64,000 nucleotides of DNA from Korobacter sp963758505 (GTDB lineage Bacteria; Acidobacteriota; Terriglobia; Terriglobales; Acidobacteriaceae): NCBI GenBank assembly GCA_963758505.1, contig CAVWVJ010000001.1, positions 558,001 to 622,000 on the forward strand. Reading direction: 5' to 3'. The notes under the pieces are model-generated. The model made no database searches and was not told the origin of the DNA. It was given only the letters and a program-made list of their open reading frames with translations. Below, piece after piece: positions 1 to 9,427 of this stretch; the stretch's first letter is position 1, and every line of letters begins with the position of its first letter. The position numbers and the translations under genes are program-made.

Positions 1-891
1 CAAGTCGCACTCGAAAAAGCGAAGGCCGACCTGCAGGACGCCATCGCCACCCAGCAAGGCGCCAAGACCAGCATTCCGATCACCAATATCACCACCGGCG
101 GCAGTCTCGAAACCGCGCGCGCCAGCCTCACCGCCGCCCAGAAAGATGTCGAGGCCGCCAAGGCACGCATCGACGAAGCCCGGGCGAACTATGACAAACT
201 CGTCAAGGACCTCGAGCGCGCCAAAATGCTCGTCCAGAAGGATGAGATCTCTCGCCAGCAGTACGATGCCGCCGTAGCCAACGAGGCGGCTGCCCGGGCC
301 ACAGTCGACGCCGCCCAGGCCGACTTTTCCGCTTCGCAAGCCCATGTCACGCAGGCCCGCGCCTCTGTCCAGACAGCTCTAACCGCCCCTCAACAAGTCC
401 TCGTCTCCCGCACCCGCCTCGGTTCCGCGGAAGCCATGGTCCAGCAGAAGCAGTCTGCTCTTGACCAGGCGCAACTCAACCTCGGTTATACCTCCGTCCG
501 CGCTCCCGCCAACGGCGTCGTCAGTAACAAGACCGTGGAAGTCGGACAGACCGTCACCCCCGGTCAGCCTCTTGCCTCCCTCATCGATCTCGATGACGTT
601 TGGGTAACTGCGAATTTCAAAGAGGACCAGTTACGGAAAATGAAGGTCGGCCAGAAGGTGAAAATCCACGTCGATGCCTATGATCGGGATTACGATGGGC
701 ACGTGGACAGCTTTGCTGGCGCAAGCGGCGCGCGGTTCAGCCTCCTGCCCCCGGAAAACGCTACCGGAAACTATGTCAAAGTCGTACAGCGCCTTCCGGT
801 GAAAATCGTCTTCGAAAAGGGTCAGGATCCGCAGCACAACCTCCGGCCAGGCCTGTCCGTAGTTCCCACGGTCCTGACCGACTCGAAATAG
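1..891 (+). CDS. EmrA/HlyD-type efflux membrane fusion protein, 5' truncated by window edge
   Basis: The frame is open from base 1, so the gene begins before the window. The visible 296 residues hold a long Ala/Gln-rich alpha-helical hairpin, then the lipoyl/barrel half with the family motif 'VRAPANGVVSNKTVEVGQ' and the EmrA-like C-terminal stretch 'SLLPPENATGNYVKVVQR' (also present in the second adaptor at 6518-7822). Such proteins bridge an inner-membrane pump and an outer-membrane TolC channel. The DHA2 MFS pump follows 76 bp downstream on the same strand, so the two probably form an EmrAB-like pair. The substrate cannot be read from sequence. Confidence 0.9.
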   Translation, partial: QVALEKAKADLQDAIATQQGAKTSIPITNITTGGSLETARASLTAAQKDVEAAKARIDEARANYDKLVKDLERAKMLVQKDEISRQQYDAAVANEAAARATVDAAQADFSASQAHVTQARASVQTALTAPQQVLVSRTRLGSAEAMVQQKQSALDQAQLNLGYTSVRAPANGVVSNKTVEVGQTVTPGQPLASLIDLDDVWVTANFKEDQLRKMKVGQKVKIHVDAYDRDYDGHVDSFAGASGARFSLLPPENATGNYVKVVQRLPVKIVFEKGQDPQHNLRPGLSVVPTVLTDSK

Positions 892-967
892 GGCACTGGC
901 TGCTCGGGACGCGACGTCCCACAAATTAGCAATAGCCAGGAATGGCGCCGCTTTGAGTTACTGACCG

Positions 968-2587
968 GTGGAGGATCCCCTGTCAGCGACCCTAACTGCG
1001 GTGTCGGCGAAGGATACAGCTCCCCCGCGAGCCCAGGGTAGCGATCTCTCCTCCATCAATCCCTGGTGGGTCGCCGCCGCCGTCATGCTCGGCGTTTTCA
1101 TGGAGGTGCTCGACACCACCGTGGTGAACGTCTCCCTCCCGCACATCGCGGGAAACCTCTCCGCCAGCGTCGACGAAACCACCTGGGTCCTTACCTCCTA
1201 TCTTGTCTCCAATGCCATCGTCCTGCCCATGACCGGGTGGCTGGCCAACCACTTCGGACGCAAACGAATCCTCATGCTGTCCATCCTCGGCTTCACCGCG
1301 TCTTCGGTCGCCTGTGGCATGGCTCCGAATCTTTCCTCCCTGATCTTTTTCCGCGTTGTGCAGGGTGCCACTGGCGGCGGCCTTCAGCCCCTTTCGCAGG
1401 CGATCATGCTGGAAGCGTTTCCCGGCAAGAAGCGCGGAAAAGCTATGGCCTTGTGGGGACTCGGCATCGTCGTTGCCCCCATGCTCGGCCCCGTCCTCGG
1501 CGGCTGGATCACCGACAGCTATAGCTGGCGCTGGATCTTCTATATCAACCTGCCCGTCGGCTTGCTGGCTGCCCTCATGGCGCAGTGGTTCGTCTTCGAT
1601 CCAAAGTACATTCGCCGCACCTCCGATGTCGTCGATTACTGGGGCATCGGCCTGCTCGTCATCGGCATGGGCTCCCTGCAGATCATGCTCGACAAAGGCC
1701 AGGAAGACGATTGGTTCGGCTCGCGCTTCATCCTCACCCTCGCCCTTCTCGCCGCCGGCGGCCTGGCAGCCTTTGTCATCCGCGAGCTGATGGCCGGTCA
1801 CCCCATTGTCGATCTGCGCGTCTTCAGGATCCGCACCTACGCCACCGGTGTCTTCCTCATGACGATCCTCGGCTTCGTCCTCTATGGCAGCACCGTCCTC
1901 ATCCCTATCTGGCTGCAAACTCTGATGGGCTATCCATCGCTGCAAGCCGGCCTCGCCGTCCTTCCGCGCGGCCTTGGCTCGTTCCTGTTCATGCCGCTGG
2001 TCGGCATTCTGATGGGCATCATCGAGCCGCGCAAGCTGCTGGCCGCCGGCCTCATCAGCGCAGCCTTCAGCCTTTATCTGCTCTCGCTTTTGAATACCCA
2101 GGCCGGCTATTGGAACATCTTCTGGCCGCAACTGATGCAGGGCGCGGCCATGGGTCTGCTCTTCGTCCCACTCACCACCATCACCAACGATCCCATCGCT
2201 CCCCAGAACATGGGCAACGCGACCAGCATCTTCAACCTCATGCGCAATATCGGAGGCAGTGTCGGGATCGCCTCCGTTACCACCATCGTTGCGCGCACCG
2301 CGCAACTGCAGACCAACAACCTCGCCCACAACGCTACTTGGAATAGCCCGCACACGCGCCAGATGATCGAAGGTGCCCGCCGCATGTTCATCGCGAAAGG
2401 CGCCGACCCGCACACCGCCCAGCTTCGCGCCTATCGTGCGATCTGGGGCATGGTCCTGCAGCAAGCCACCATGCTCTCCTTCATCCGCGCCTTCCAGGTT
2501 CTCGCCCTGCTCTTCATGGTCTGCCTGCCCCTGATTCTTCTCATGCGCAAACCCAGGCACAACGAAAAGAATTACCACGGCGACTGA
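968..2587 (+). CDS. DHA2-family MFS multidrug transporter (EmrB-like)
   Basis: 539 residues, 14-TM DHA2 layout. After a hydrophilic N-terminus come 'FMEVLDTTVVNVSLPHIAG' (TM1, with the D and VNV typical of EmrB) and 'GRKRILM' in the loop between TM2 and TM3. Motif C appears as 'APMLGPVLGGWI'. The start taken is GTG at 968, since TM1 needs upstream sequence and no ATG lies between. It probably exports drugs or toxic metabolites by proton antiport together with the adaptor encoded just upstream. It is a paralogue of the pump at 4935-6521, which shares the phrase 'LDKGQEDDWFGSRFI'. Confidence 0.92.
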   Translation: MEDPLSATLTAVSAKDTAPPRAQGSDLSSINPWWVAAAVMLGVFMEVLDTTVVNVSLPHIAGNLSASVDETTWVLTSYLVSNAIVLPMTGWLANHFGRKRILMLSILGFTASSVACGMAPNLSSLIFFRVVQGATGGGLQPLSQAIMLEAFPGKKRGKAMALWGLGIVVAPMLGPVLGGWITDSYSWRWIFYINLPVGLLAALMAQWFVFDPKYIRRTSDVVDYWGIGLLVIGMGSLQIMLDKGQEDDWFGSRFILTLALLAAGGLAAFVIRELMAGHPIVDLRVFRIRTYATGVFLMTILGFVLYGSTVLIPIWLQTLMGYPSLQAGLAVLPRGLGSFLFMPLVGILMGIIEPRKLLAAGLISAAFSLYLLSLLNTQAGYWNIFWPQLMQGAAMGLLFVPLTTITNDPIAPQNMGNATSIFNLMRNIGGSVGIASVTTIVARTAQLQTNNLAHNATWNSPHTRQMIEGARRMFIAKGADPHTAQLRAYRAIWGMVLQQATMLSFIRAFQVLALLFMVCLPLILLMRKPRHNEKNYHGD

Positions 2588-2634
2588 CGCCACAATTTGA
2601 GCTGTCCCGGGACATCTGTTAAGGTGGCCCGGCC

Positions 2635-4422
2635 ATGTTTCGCAACCTTCTTCTTCTCCTCGTCTCCACCGCCCTCGGCTGTTCTTCGCTCGCCCAGCCC
2701 AATGCGCCTCTCACTCCCGCGCAGCAAGCCTCGCAACTTATCAAGGATGAATGGGAATTCGAACTCCGCACCTCGCCGGAATTCGCCACCTATCTCGGCG
2801 ATCATCGCTACGATGACCAGGTCAGCGACCTCTCCCCAGCCGCCATCCATGCGCAGTCGAACGAAGAAAAGAGGTTCCTCGAGCGCGCTAAAGCCATCGA
2901 TCTCTCTAAGCTCGACGAGCAAAATGCGCTCAACATAAAACTCCTCGCGCGCAAGCTCCAGTTATCCCTCGACGCTCTCCCCCTCGAACCCTGGCTCATG
3001 CCCGTCTCCCAGATGGGCGGCCCGCAAACCGAATATGCGGAGCTCGCGCGGCAAACCGTCTTCCGCAATGCAGAAGATTACGATCACTACATCGCGCGGT
3101 TGAAGAAGCTGCCCGCGCTCTTCGATCAACTCACCGCTCTCATGCGCGAAGGCATGCAGAAGCGCCTCATGCCGCCGGCCTACCTGTTGCCTGAAGCAAC
3201 GCAGCAAACCGAGCAGATCGCCGCGCTGAAGGGCGAGAAGAATCCTTTCGCCGCGCCGCTTGAGAAATTTCCAGACGCCGTCTCCGAAGCCGATCGCAAA
3301 CGTATCCGTGAACAAGTGCTGGCAACCGTGGACACCGACATCGTGCCCACCTACGAAAAGTTCGCCAAATTCCTCAAAGACGAATACGCCCCTGCCGGAC
3401 GCAAGGACCCCGGCGTGTGGTCCCTCCCGCAAGGCTCGCAGCGATACCAACTTGCTATCCGCGAGATGACCACGACCAACATGACGCCCGACGAGATCCA
3501 CGAACTTGGCCTGAAAGAAGTCGCTCGCGTCGAACAGGAGATGCTCGCCACCGCCCAGAAGCTCGGCTACAAGGACCTCGCCAGCTTCCACGAAGCCATT
3601 CGCAACAATCGCGACCTCTATGGCAAGAGCGGCGACCAGATCCTCGGCTTATACAAACAGCACCTCGACGAAATCACCGCCGATTTACCCAAGCTCTTTA
3701 GCCATCTCCCGAAAGCCAAACTCGAAGTCATTCCCATGGCCTCCTATCGCTCCGCCGCCGAAGTTCCAGCCGACTACAGCCCCGGAACTCCCGATGGCTC
3801 GCGGCCCGGACACGTCAACGTCAACGAGAGCGATCCCACCCACCGCCTGCTCCTCAACCTCGAAGCCATCGCCTATCACGAGGGGCTTCCCGGACACCAC
3901 CTGCAGATTTCACTCGCGCATGAATTGACCGGATTGCCGGAGTTCCGCCGCAACGGCGACTACACCGCCTATGTCGAAGGCTGGGCGCTTTACTCCGAGC
4001 GGCTCGCCAAGGAGATGGGATATTACAAGGACCCTTACAGCGACTACGGTCGCCTGGAAAACGAGATGTGGCGCGCCATTCGCCTCGTCGTCGATACCGG
4101 CGTGCATGACAAGCACTGGACCCGCCAGCAGATGGTCGACTACTTCCACAAGTACACCGCAATGGATGAGCCCAACATCAACACCGAGGTCGACCGCTAC
4201 ATCGCATGGCCCGGCCAGGCTCTCGCTTACAAAGTTGGACAAATGACCATCCTGCGTCTGCGCGAGCGCGCCAAACAACAGCTCGGGGACAAGTTCGACC
4301 TGCGCGCCTTCCACGACGAACTGCTAGGCGCCGGCGCCCTCCCCATGGATGTCCTGGAAGACCGCATGAACACCTGGATCGACCGCCAAAAATCCCCCGG
4401 AGCCCGCAACGCTTCTCCTTAA
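2635..4422 (+). CDS. DUF885 family secreted protein, putative metallopeptidase
   Basis: 595 residues with an N-terminal signal peptide (MFRNLLLLLVSTALGCSS, then AQP), so it acts outside the cytoplasm. The diagnostic DUF885 motif HEGLPGHH starts near residue 415 and resembles a zinc-binding HExxH-type helix. A second conserved patch is 'YVEGWALYSERLAKEMG', where Glu could be a third ligand. Family members are annotated as peptidase-like, but the substrate is unknown. The last five codons and the stop match the beginning of the repeat unit that follows, so the 3' end appears to have been overwritten by, or to coincide with, the repeat. Confidence 0.9.
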   Translation: MFRNLLLLLVSTALGCSSLAQPNAPLTPAQQASQLIKDEWEFELRTSPEFATYLGDHRYDDQVSDLSPAAIHAQSNEEKRFLERAKAIDLSKLDEQNALNIKLLARKLQLSLDALPLEPWLMPVSQMGGPQTEYAELARQTVFRNAEDYDHYIARLKKLPALFDQLTALMREGMQKRLMPPAYLLPEATQQTEQIAALKGEKNPFAAPLEKFPDAVSEADRKRIREQVLATVDTDIVPTYEKFAKFLKDEYAPAGRKDPGVWSLPQGSQRYQLAIREMTTTNMTPDEIHELGLKEVARVEQEMLATAQKLGYKDLASFHEAIRNNRDLYGKSGDQILGLYKQHLDEITADLPKLFSHLPKAKLEVIPMASYRSAAEVPADYSPGTPDGSRPGHVNVNESDPTHRLLLNLEAIAYHEGLPGHHLQISLAHELTGLPEFRRNGDYTAYVEGWALYSERLAKEMGYYKDPYSDYGRLENEMWRAIRLVVDTGVHDKHWTRQQMVDYFHKYTAMDEPNINTEVDRYIAWPGQALAYKVGQMTILRLRERAKQQLGDKFDLRAFHDELLGAGALPMDVLEDRMNTWIDRQKSPGARNASP

Positions 4423-4800
4423 CCATTACTCTCTCTTGTTGTCATTGCGAGGAGGGCGTTAGCCCGACGTGGCAACCTGCTGTTCCTGTCACCAACGCTC
4501 TGATGAACGCGAAGCTCCGCAGCCGAGGATCTTGTGTTTGCACGACGGCCAGCCCACAACGCTTCTACTTAACCATTACTCTCTCTTGTCATTGCGAGGA
4601 GGGCGTTAGCCCGACGTGGCAACCTGCTGTTCCTGTCCACCAACGCTCTGATGAACGCGAAGCTCCGCAGCCGAGGATCTTGTGTTTGCACGACGGCCAG
4701 CCCACAACGCTTCTACTTAACCATTACTCTCTCTTGTCATTGCGAGGAGGGCGTTAGCCCGACGTGGCAACCTGCTGTTCCTGTCCGCCGAGCAAAGAGC
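4403..4800. repeat. Tandem array A: three composite repeats of about 148 bp
   Basis: Three near-identical units. The core TCATTGCGAGGAGG begins at 4442, 4590 and 4737 (spacing 148 and 147). Each unit runs: CTCTCTCTTG, the core through GACGTGGCAACCTGCTGT, a short block with AACGCGAAGC and GCCGAGGATCTTG, then GGCCAGCCCACAACGCTTCT. The same parts in the same order recur in the arrays at 19393-20265 and 23541-24745, but here the core carries 'GGGCGTTAGCCC' instead of 'AGCGCAGCG'. The array lies between convergent genes. Confidence 0.9.
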
Positions 4801-4804
4801 TCTT

Positions 4805-4921
4805 GTCATCCTGAGCGAAGAACGCGAAGCGTTCGCAGCCGAAGGACCCCCCGCCGGCGATCCACCGTTCCCGCAAGTGCCGCAGGCACGCCACTCAATA
4901 GCCCAGCGCGTAAGCGCTGGG
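4805..4921. repeat. Single GTCATCCTGAGCGAAG element followed by two perfect hairpins
   Basis: A lone copy of the GTCATCCTGAGCGAAG element sits at about 4805-4848. It is followed by two perfect inverted repeats: GTGCC-GCA-GGCAC (4877-4889) and CCCAGCGC-GTAA-GCGCTGGG (4902-4921). The second ends 13 bp from the stop of the minus-strand MFS gene at 4935, so it could act as that operon's terminator, although no U-tract follows. It may also be a third dispersed palindromic repeat type. Confidence 0.6.
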
Positions 4922-4934
4922 AACATCTGCACCC

Positions 4935-6521
4935 TCAATGTCCCGGCGGCGGCGCCTCCGCCCCCGTCTTCGGCCGCTTCAACAACAGCGGCAACGGAAT
5001 CAAACACGCTACCAGCACCGCCACCACGTAGAACGCATTCACATACGCCAGCGTCGTCGCCTGCTGCTGTATCGTCCCCATCACCTGCGCGTAGGCCTGC
5101 TGCAACGCCAGCGCCGGGCCCGAGCCCGCCGCCCGCATCGTTGCCTCGGCGCCCGCCACCATGTTGCGGAACGCCTGGTCGTACGGCGTTGCATGTGCCA
5201 CCATGTTGTTCTGGTGCGTCTGCGACTGCCGCGCCAGGAACGTCGTGAGCAGGGAAATGCCCACGCTGCCGCCCAGGTTCCGGATGAAGTTCGACATCCC
5301 CGAGATCTGGTTGTTCTTCGTCATCGGGATCCCGACGTAACTGAGCGTGCTGATCGGAATGAAGATGAACGCCAGCCCTGCCACCTGGAACACGCGCCAC
5401 AAGACAAACGTCCCGAAGTTCAGTTGCAGGTTCAAATTCGTCATGTGATACAGCGCCAGCGACATCACGCCGAACCCGATCATGATCAGCTTGCGCGGAT
5501 CGAATTTCGACACCAGGAATCCCGTCAGCGGCATCATCAGCATCATGAAGAAGCCGCCCGGCGAAAGCGCCATGCCCGCCTGTTGCGCCGAATAACCCAT
5601 CTGCAGTTGCAGGAACTGGGGGATCAGCACCGTCGTTCCGAACAGCACCAGGCCCAACACGAAGTTGAAGAAAAACGATGCCGCGAAGTTGCGGTTCTTC
5701 AGCAGGCTCACTTCCATGATCGGGTCTTTATGGTTCCACTCCCAGATCACCAGCGTGACCAGGCACACGATGGCAACTGTGAAGAACGTCGCGATGAACC
5801 GCGATCCGAACCAGTCGTCTTCCTGCCCCTTGTCGAGAACGACCTGCAGGAATCCAATGCCCACCGTCAATAACGCAAGCCCGATGTAATCGATGGTGAT
5901 CTTCTGCCCGCGCCTTCCACGCAGGTGCGGCGGATCTTCCACCACGCGGTTTGTCATGAACAGCGATATGAGGCCGACCGGCACATTGATGAAGAAGATC
6001 CAGCGCCAATCGTAGTTGTCGGTAATAAACCCGCCCAGCGTCGGCCCGATCGCGGGCGCGACCACCACCGCCATGCCGTACATGGCGAATGCCTGGCCGC
6101 GTTTTTCGGGAGGGAAGGTGTCTGCCAGGATCGCCTGCTCGCTGGGCCCCATGCCGCCGCCGCCCGCCCCCTGCAGCACGCGGAAAACGATCAGCCATCC
6201 CAGCGATGGCGCCAGCCCGCATAAAATCGACGACGTGGTGAACAGCGCGACGCACGTCATGTAGAAGCGCTTGCGCCCAATCACCGTTGCCAGCCATCCG
6301 GAAAGCGGCAGGACTACCGCGTTCGACACGAGATAGCTCGTGAGCACCCAGGTCGATTCGTCCTGCCCCGCGCTCAGGCTTCCCGCGATGTGCGCCAGCG
6401 AAACGTTTGCGATGGAGGAGTCCAGCACCTCCATGAACGTTGCCATCGTCACCGTGAACGCAATCAGCCACGGGTTGAAACGCGGTTTCCAGGCCGCATG
6501 TTCGGCTTCCTGCGCCATCAA
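4935..6521 (-). CDS. DHA2-family MFS multidrug transporter (EmrB-like)
   Basis: 528 residues, 14-TM DHA2 architecture: 'FMEVLDSSIANVSLAHIAG' in TM1, 'GRKRFYM' after TM2, and 'APAIGPTLGGFI' as motif C. It is the last gene of a minus-strand operon tolC-emrA-emrB. Its ATG at 6521 overlaps the stop of the adaptor gene by four bases (ATGA), which suggests translational coupling. It should be the inner-membrane pump of a tripartite efflux system. The TetR gene at 9428 is the likely regulator of the operon. Confidence 0.93.
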   Translation of the reverse strand: MMAQEAEHAAWKPRFNPWLIAFTVTMATFMEVLDSSIANVSLAHIAGSLSAGQDESTWVLTSYLVSNAVVLPLSGWLATVIGRKRFYMTCVALFTTSSILCGLAPSLGWLIVFRVLQGAGGGGMGPSEQAILADTFPPEKRGQAFAMYGMAVVVAPAIGPTLGGFITDNYDWRWIFFINVPVGLISLFMTNRVVEDPPHLRGRRGQKITIDYIGLALLTVGIGFLQVVLDKGQEDDWFGSRFIATFFTVAIVCLVTLVIWEWNHKDPIMEVSLLKNRNFAASFFFNFVLGLVLFGTTVLIPQFLQLQMGYSAQQAGMALSPGGFFMMLMMPLTGFLVSKFDPRKLIMIGFGVMSLALYHMTNLNLQLNFGTFVLWRVFQVAGLAFIFIPISTLSYVGIPMTKNNQISGMSNFIRNLGGSVGISLLTTFLARQSQTHQNNMVAHATPYDQAFRNMVAGAEATMRAAGSGPALALQQAYAQVMGTIQQQATTLAYVNAFYVVAVLVACLIPLPLLLKRPKTGAEAPPPGH

Positions 6522-7822
6522 CGCACCTTTACATCCGGCGTTACCGACATTCCCGGCCGCAGCAAACCGTCCTTGTTGAAGTCCTGCTTGTCCCTATCGT
6601 CGAAGTCGATGCGTACTGGAATGCGCTGTACTACTTTCACGTAGTTGCCGGTTGCATTCTCCGGCGGAAGCAGGCTGTACCGCGAACCGGTCGCGCCGCC
6701 GATCGCCGACACATGTCCCTTCCACTTATGGCCGCCGTACGTGTCTATCTTGATTTCGACCTCTTGCCCGGGCCGCATGCGCTCCAACTGCGTTTCCTTG
6801 AAGTTCGCCGTCACCCACACATCGCGCCTTGGGACGATGGCAAACAGGTCCGTTCCCGGTTGCACATTCTGGCCCGTCTGCACCGCTCGCCGTCCCACCA
6901 CTCCATCCACCGGCGCAACAATGGTCGCGTATTGCAGGTTCAGCTTCGCCTGCTCCAGCGCAGCCTGTTTCTGCTCCGCCTGCGCCTGCGCCGACTCCGC
7001 CTTCGCTCGCGTGACCCCAATCTGCTTCGGTGTCACCTGTGCATTGGCCAGGTTGGCCTTCGCAAACGCGACCCGCGACTCCGCCTGTCGAATCTGCTCC
7101 GTCGCTGCCCGTACCGACGCCTCGCGCGCCACCACCGTTGCATTCGCGGATTCCGCCGAAACCGCCACCTGGTCGAACTGCTGCTCGGCAATCTCTTTCT
7201 TCGTGAGCAGCGAACGATAGCGCTCCACGTCCGCGTTCAACTTGCGCGCATTCGCCTGCGCCTCTACCAGCTGTGCCTTCGCCGCATCGGCCTGTTGCTG
7301 TGCCGCCGATACCCCCGCTTGCGCGTTCAGCACATCGGCGTCCGCGCTGCTGATCTGCGTCGTGGACCCCACCGTCGTAATCGGCACATTCAACGAGGCC
7401 GCATGCGCCGTCGCCACCGCGTCGTCATAATCCGCCTGCGCCTTCTGCAGCGCGACCTGGTAATCCTTCGGATCGATCTGCACCAGCACCTCGCCCGCGT
7501 GAACGAATTGCCCATCGTCCGCCAGCACCTTCACCACCTGCCCGCCAACCCGCGCGTTCACGTTGTAGATGTGCCCGTCCACCTGCGCATCGTCGGTGTC
7601 CACCCACTGCCGGCTGTGCAACCAGAATAGGATCCCCAGCAGCAGGGCAATCAGGACCACCGCGAAGAGGATGAACTTCGCCTTCGGATTGCGATCGAAG
7701 AAACCAAGGTCCTTCTCCCGCTTGTCCAGATCCGGGTCCGCGATCCGCGCGTTGTCGTTTTCTTCGGGAACGGCTGCCCGCTGCTCGTCGGTTTCTGTTT
7801 TCATGTCGTCTGTCGTATTCAT
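6518..7822 (-). CDS. EmrA/HlyD-type efflux membrane fusion protein
   Basis: 434 residues. The acidic, hydrophilic N-terminus is cytoplasmic, and one TM segment follows near residues 50-70 (FILFAVVLIALLLGILFW). Then come the first lipoyl half ('QWVDTDDAQVDGHIYNVNAR', typical of EmrA), a long coiled hairpin rich in Ala, Gln and Glu, the second lipoyl half ('IVAPVDGVVGRRAVQTGQNV') and the beta-barrel ('SLLPPENATGNYVKVVQR'). It links the MFS pump (4-bp overlap downstream) to the TolC protein encoded 9 bp upstream. Confidence 0.94.
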   Translation of the reverse strand: MNTTDDMKTETDEQRAAVPEENDNARIADPDLDKREKDLGFFDRNPKAKFILFAVVLIALLLGILFWLHSRQWVDTDDAQVDGHIYNVNARVGGQVVKVLADDGQFVHAGEVLVQIDPKDYQVALQKAQADYDDAVATAHAASLNVPITTVGSTTQISSADADVLNAQAGVSAAQQQADAAKAQLVEAQANARKLNADVERYRSLLTKKEIAEQQFDQVAVSAESANATVVAREASVRAATEQIRQAESRVAFAKANLANAQVTPKQIGVTRAKAESAQAQAEQKQAALEQAKLNLQYATIVAPVDGVVGRRAVQTGQNVQPGTDLFAIVPRRDVWVTANFKETQLERMRPGQEVEIKIDTYGGHKWKGHVSAIGGATGSRYSLLPPENATGNYVKVVQRIPVRIDFDDRDKQDFNKDGLLRPGMSVTPDVKVR

Positions 7823-7831
7823 CGTCCCGCC

Positions 7832-9304
7832 TTACGGTTGCTGTGGTGTGGTGTTCGCCTGGGGTGGGGTCGTGGCTCCCGGCGCATTCAAGTAAGTCGT
7901 TACCGCCTGTTCCGCATTGCCGATGGCCCGTGCCAGCAGCACCTTCGCAAGGTTGTGCTCGTAAACGCTGCTGATGAACTGATCGTTCGCCGTCGCCACC
8001 GCATCCTGCGCCTGCACCACTTCAATGTTGTTCGTCAGCCCCGCCGCGAAGCGGTCCTGCGCCTGCGTGAGCGCCTGGTTCGCATACTCCAACCCGGTTC
8101 GCGAAGCCTCCACCTGTCTAGCTGCCGCCCGCAGGTCCAGCGTCGCGTCGAGCACGTCCTGCTCGATACGTTCCTTCAGGTCTGCGACGCGGGCGCGGCT
8201 CTGCGCCAGTTGCGCATCCGCCTGCTCCACATCCGCGCGGATCTTGCCGCCCTGGAAGATCGGAATCTTCAGCGTTCCGGTCGCCGTCCAGCTCGGCGAC
8301 ACCGAATCCGGATGCAGCCCGATCACGCCATAATCCCCCGCGAACTGCAGCGACGGCAGATACTCCTTCCACGCCGAACTGCGCGAAAGCTCCGCCGCCT
8401 TCAGCTGTGCCACCGCTCCCAGGTAATCGGGGCGCGTCTGCAGCGCCTGGTCCACCGCGCGGCTCAATTCGATTTCCGGGAGTTCGTGATAGGGAACCCG
8501 GTTCAACAAGGTGAACTTCTGTCCCGTCGGAAGCCCGATCGCCCGCGCCAGCGCCACCCGTTGTTTCTCCAGCGCATTCTCCGCCTGGATCTGGTCCTGC
8601 GACCGGTTCTGCACCTCGACCCGCGCCCGCAGCGTATCGATATTCGCCGCCAGCCCCGCATTCTCCTCGTCGGTGGCCAGTTGCAACAGCGCCTGCGCGG
8701 TCTTCAACTGCGCGTTGGCCGCCTCCAGTCGCGACTCCGCCGCTACCGTCAGCAGGTAGTTCGCGCCCACCGCGAGCACCACCGTCTCCCTCGCATCCCG
8801 ATACGACAGGTTTGCCGCCGCTAAATTCTTCGTTTGCGCCCGCACATTGTCGATCGAATGCAGGTCCACCATCGACCACGTCACCCGCGCCCGCGCATCC
8901 GAAACCCCGAATGGCCCCACCGAACTCGGGATCGCAAATGCCCCGCCCAGCAGCGACGAATTGAATCCGAACGCCGCCAGGTTCACCTTCTCTTCTTCCT
9001 GCGAGAGTGCCCCGTTGATGTTCGGCAGCACGTCGCTCACCGCCCGCAACCGCGCGGCCCGCGCAATATCCGTGTCTTTGCGGTTCAGGTAGATGCCGAG
9101 GTTGTACTTCAGCCCGCGCTCGATCGCCTCCTGGATCGTGATCTGCATCACTTCATTCGTCGGCTTTCCCTGCGGCAGCGAACCCGCATAAGGATCCGTG
9201 TTCCTCTGGATGATCTGTTCGACCGTCGGCAACTGCCCGCTGCCGGTTTGCGCCGGCGCGACCGCGGCTGCGGCCAGGATTATGCCCAGGACTTTCGTAT
9301 GCAT
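7832..9304 (-). CDS. TolC-family outer membrane efflux protein
   Basis: 490 residues from the ATG at 9304. An upstream in-frame extension exists but would run through the operator region and lacks a signal sequence at its start. From 9304 the protein begins with a signal peptide (MHTKVLGIILAAAAVAPAQ). Two OEP repeats follow, with the usual 'AIERGLKYNLGIYLNRKD' opening and 'AGLTNNIEVVQAQDAVATA' near the end. It is the first gene of the tolC-emrA-emrB operon and forms the outer-membrane exit duct. Transcription should start in the 9305-9427 region shared with the divergent TetR gene. Confidence 0.93.
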   Translation of the reverse strand: MHTKVLGIILAAAAVAPAQTGSGQLPTVEQIIQRNTDPYAGSLPQGKPTNEVMQITIQEAIERGLKYNLGIYLNRKDTDIARAARLRAVSDVLPNINGALSQEEEKVNLAAFGFNSSLLGGAFAIPSSVGPFGVSDARARVTWSMVDLHSIDNVRAQTKNLAAANLSYRDARETVVLAVGANYLLTVAAESRLEAANAQLKTAQALLQLATDEENAGLAANIDTLRARVEVQNRSQDQIQAENALEKQRVALARAIGLPTGQKFTLLNRVPYHELPEIELSRAVDQALQTRPDYLGAVAQLKAAELSRSSAWKEYLPSLQFAGDYGVIGLHPDSVSPSWTATGTLKIPIFQGGKIRADVEQADAQLAQSRARVADLKERIEQDVLDATLDLRAAARQVEASRTGLEYANQALTQAQDRFAAGLTNNIEVVQAQDAVATANDQFISSVYEHNLAKVLLARAIGNAEQAVTTYLNAPGATTPPQANTTPQQP

Positions 9305-9377
9305 CACCTTGCTCTTCCGTTTCGGGATCGGTTCTGGTTCAGGGAATGCCCGCAACCATGCTTTCGTGCTAATATAC

Positions 9378-9391
9378 ATACATGCATGTAT
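9378..9391. promoter_or_regulatory. Candidate TetR operator, 14-bp perfect palindrome
   Basis: ATACATGCATGTAT is a perfect palindrome, preceded by another ATAC (9374-9377). It lies between the divergent tolC-emrAB operon (start 9304) and the tetR gene (start 9428). Position and symmetry fit a TetR-family operator, and the TACAT...ATGTA arms resemble the E. coli AcrR site. Binding by this regulator is inferred. Confidence 0.6.
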
Positions 9392-9427
9392 CCGATGCAA
9401 TCTGCAGATTGCCGGATGCGGGAAAAT

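Noticed and set aside
8834..9427. N-terminal extension of the TetR protein (about 200 residues)
   Set aside because: The extension is antisense to tolC and lacks protein-like content; the TetR domain begins after 9428.
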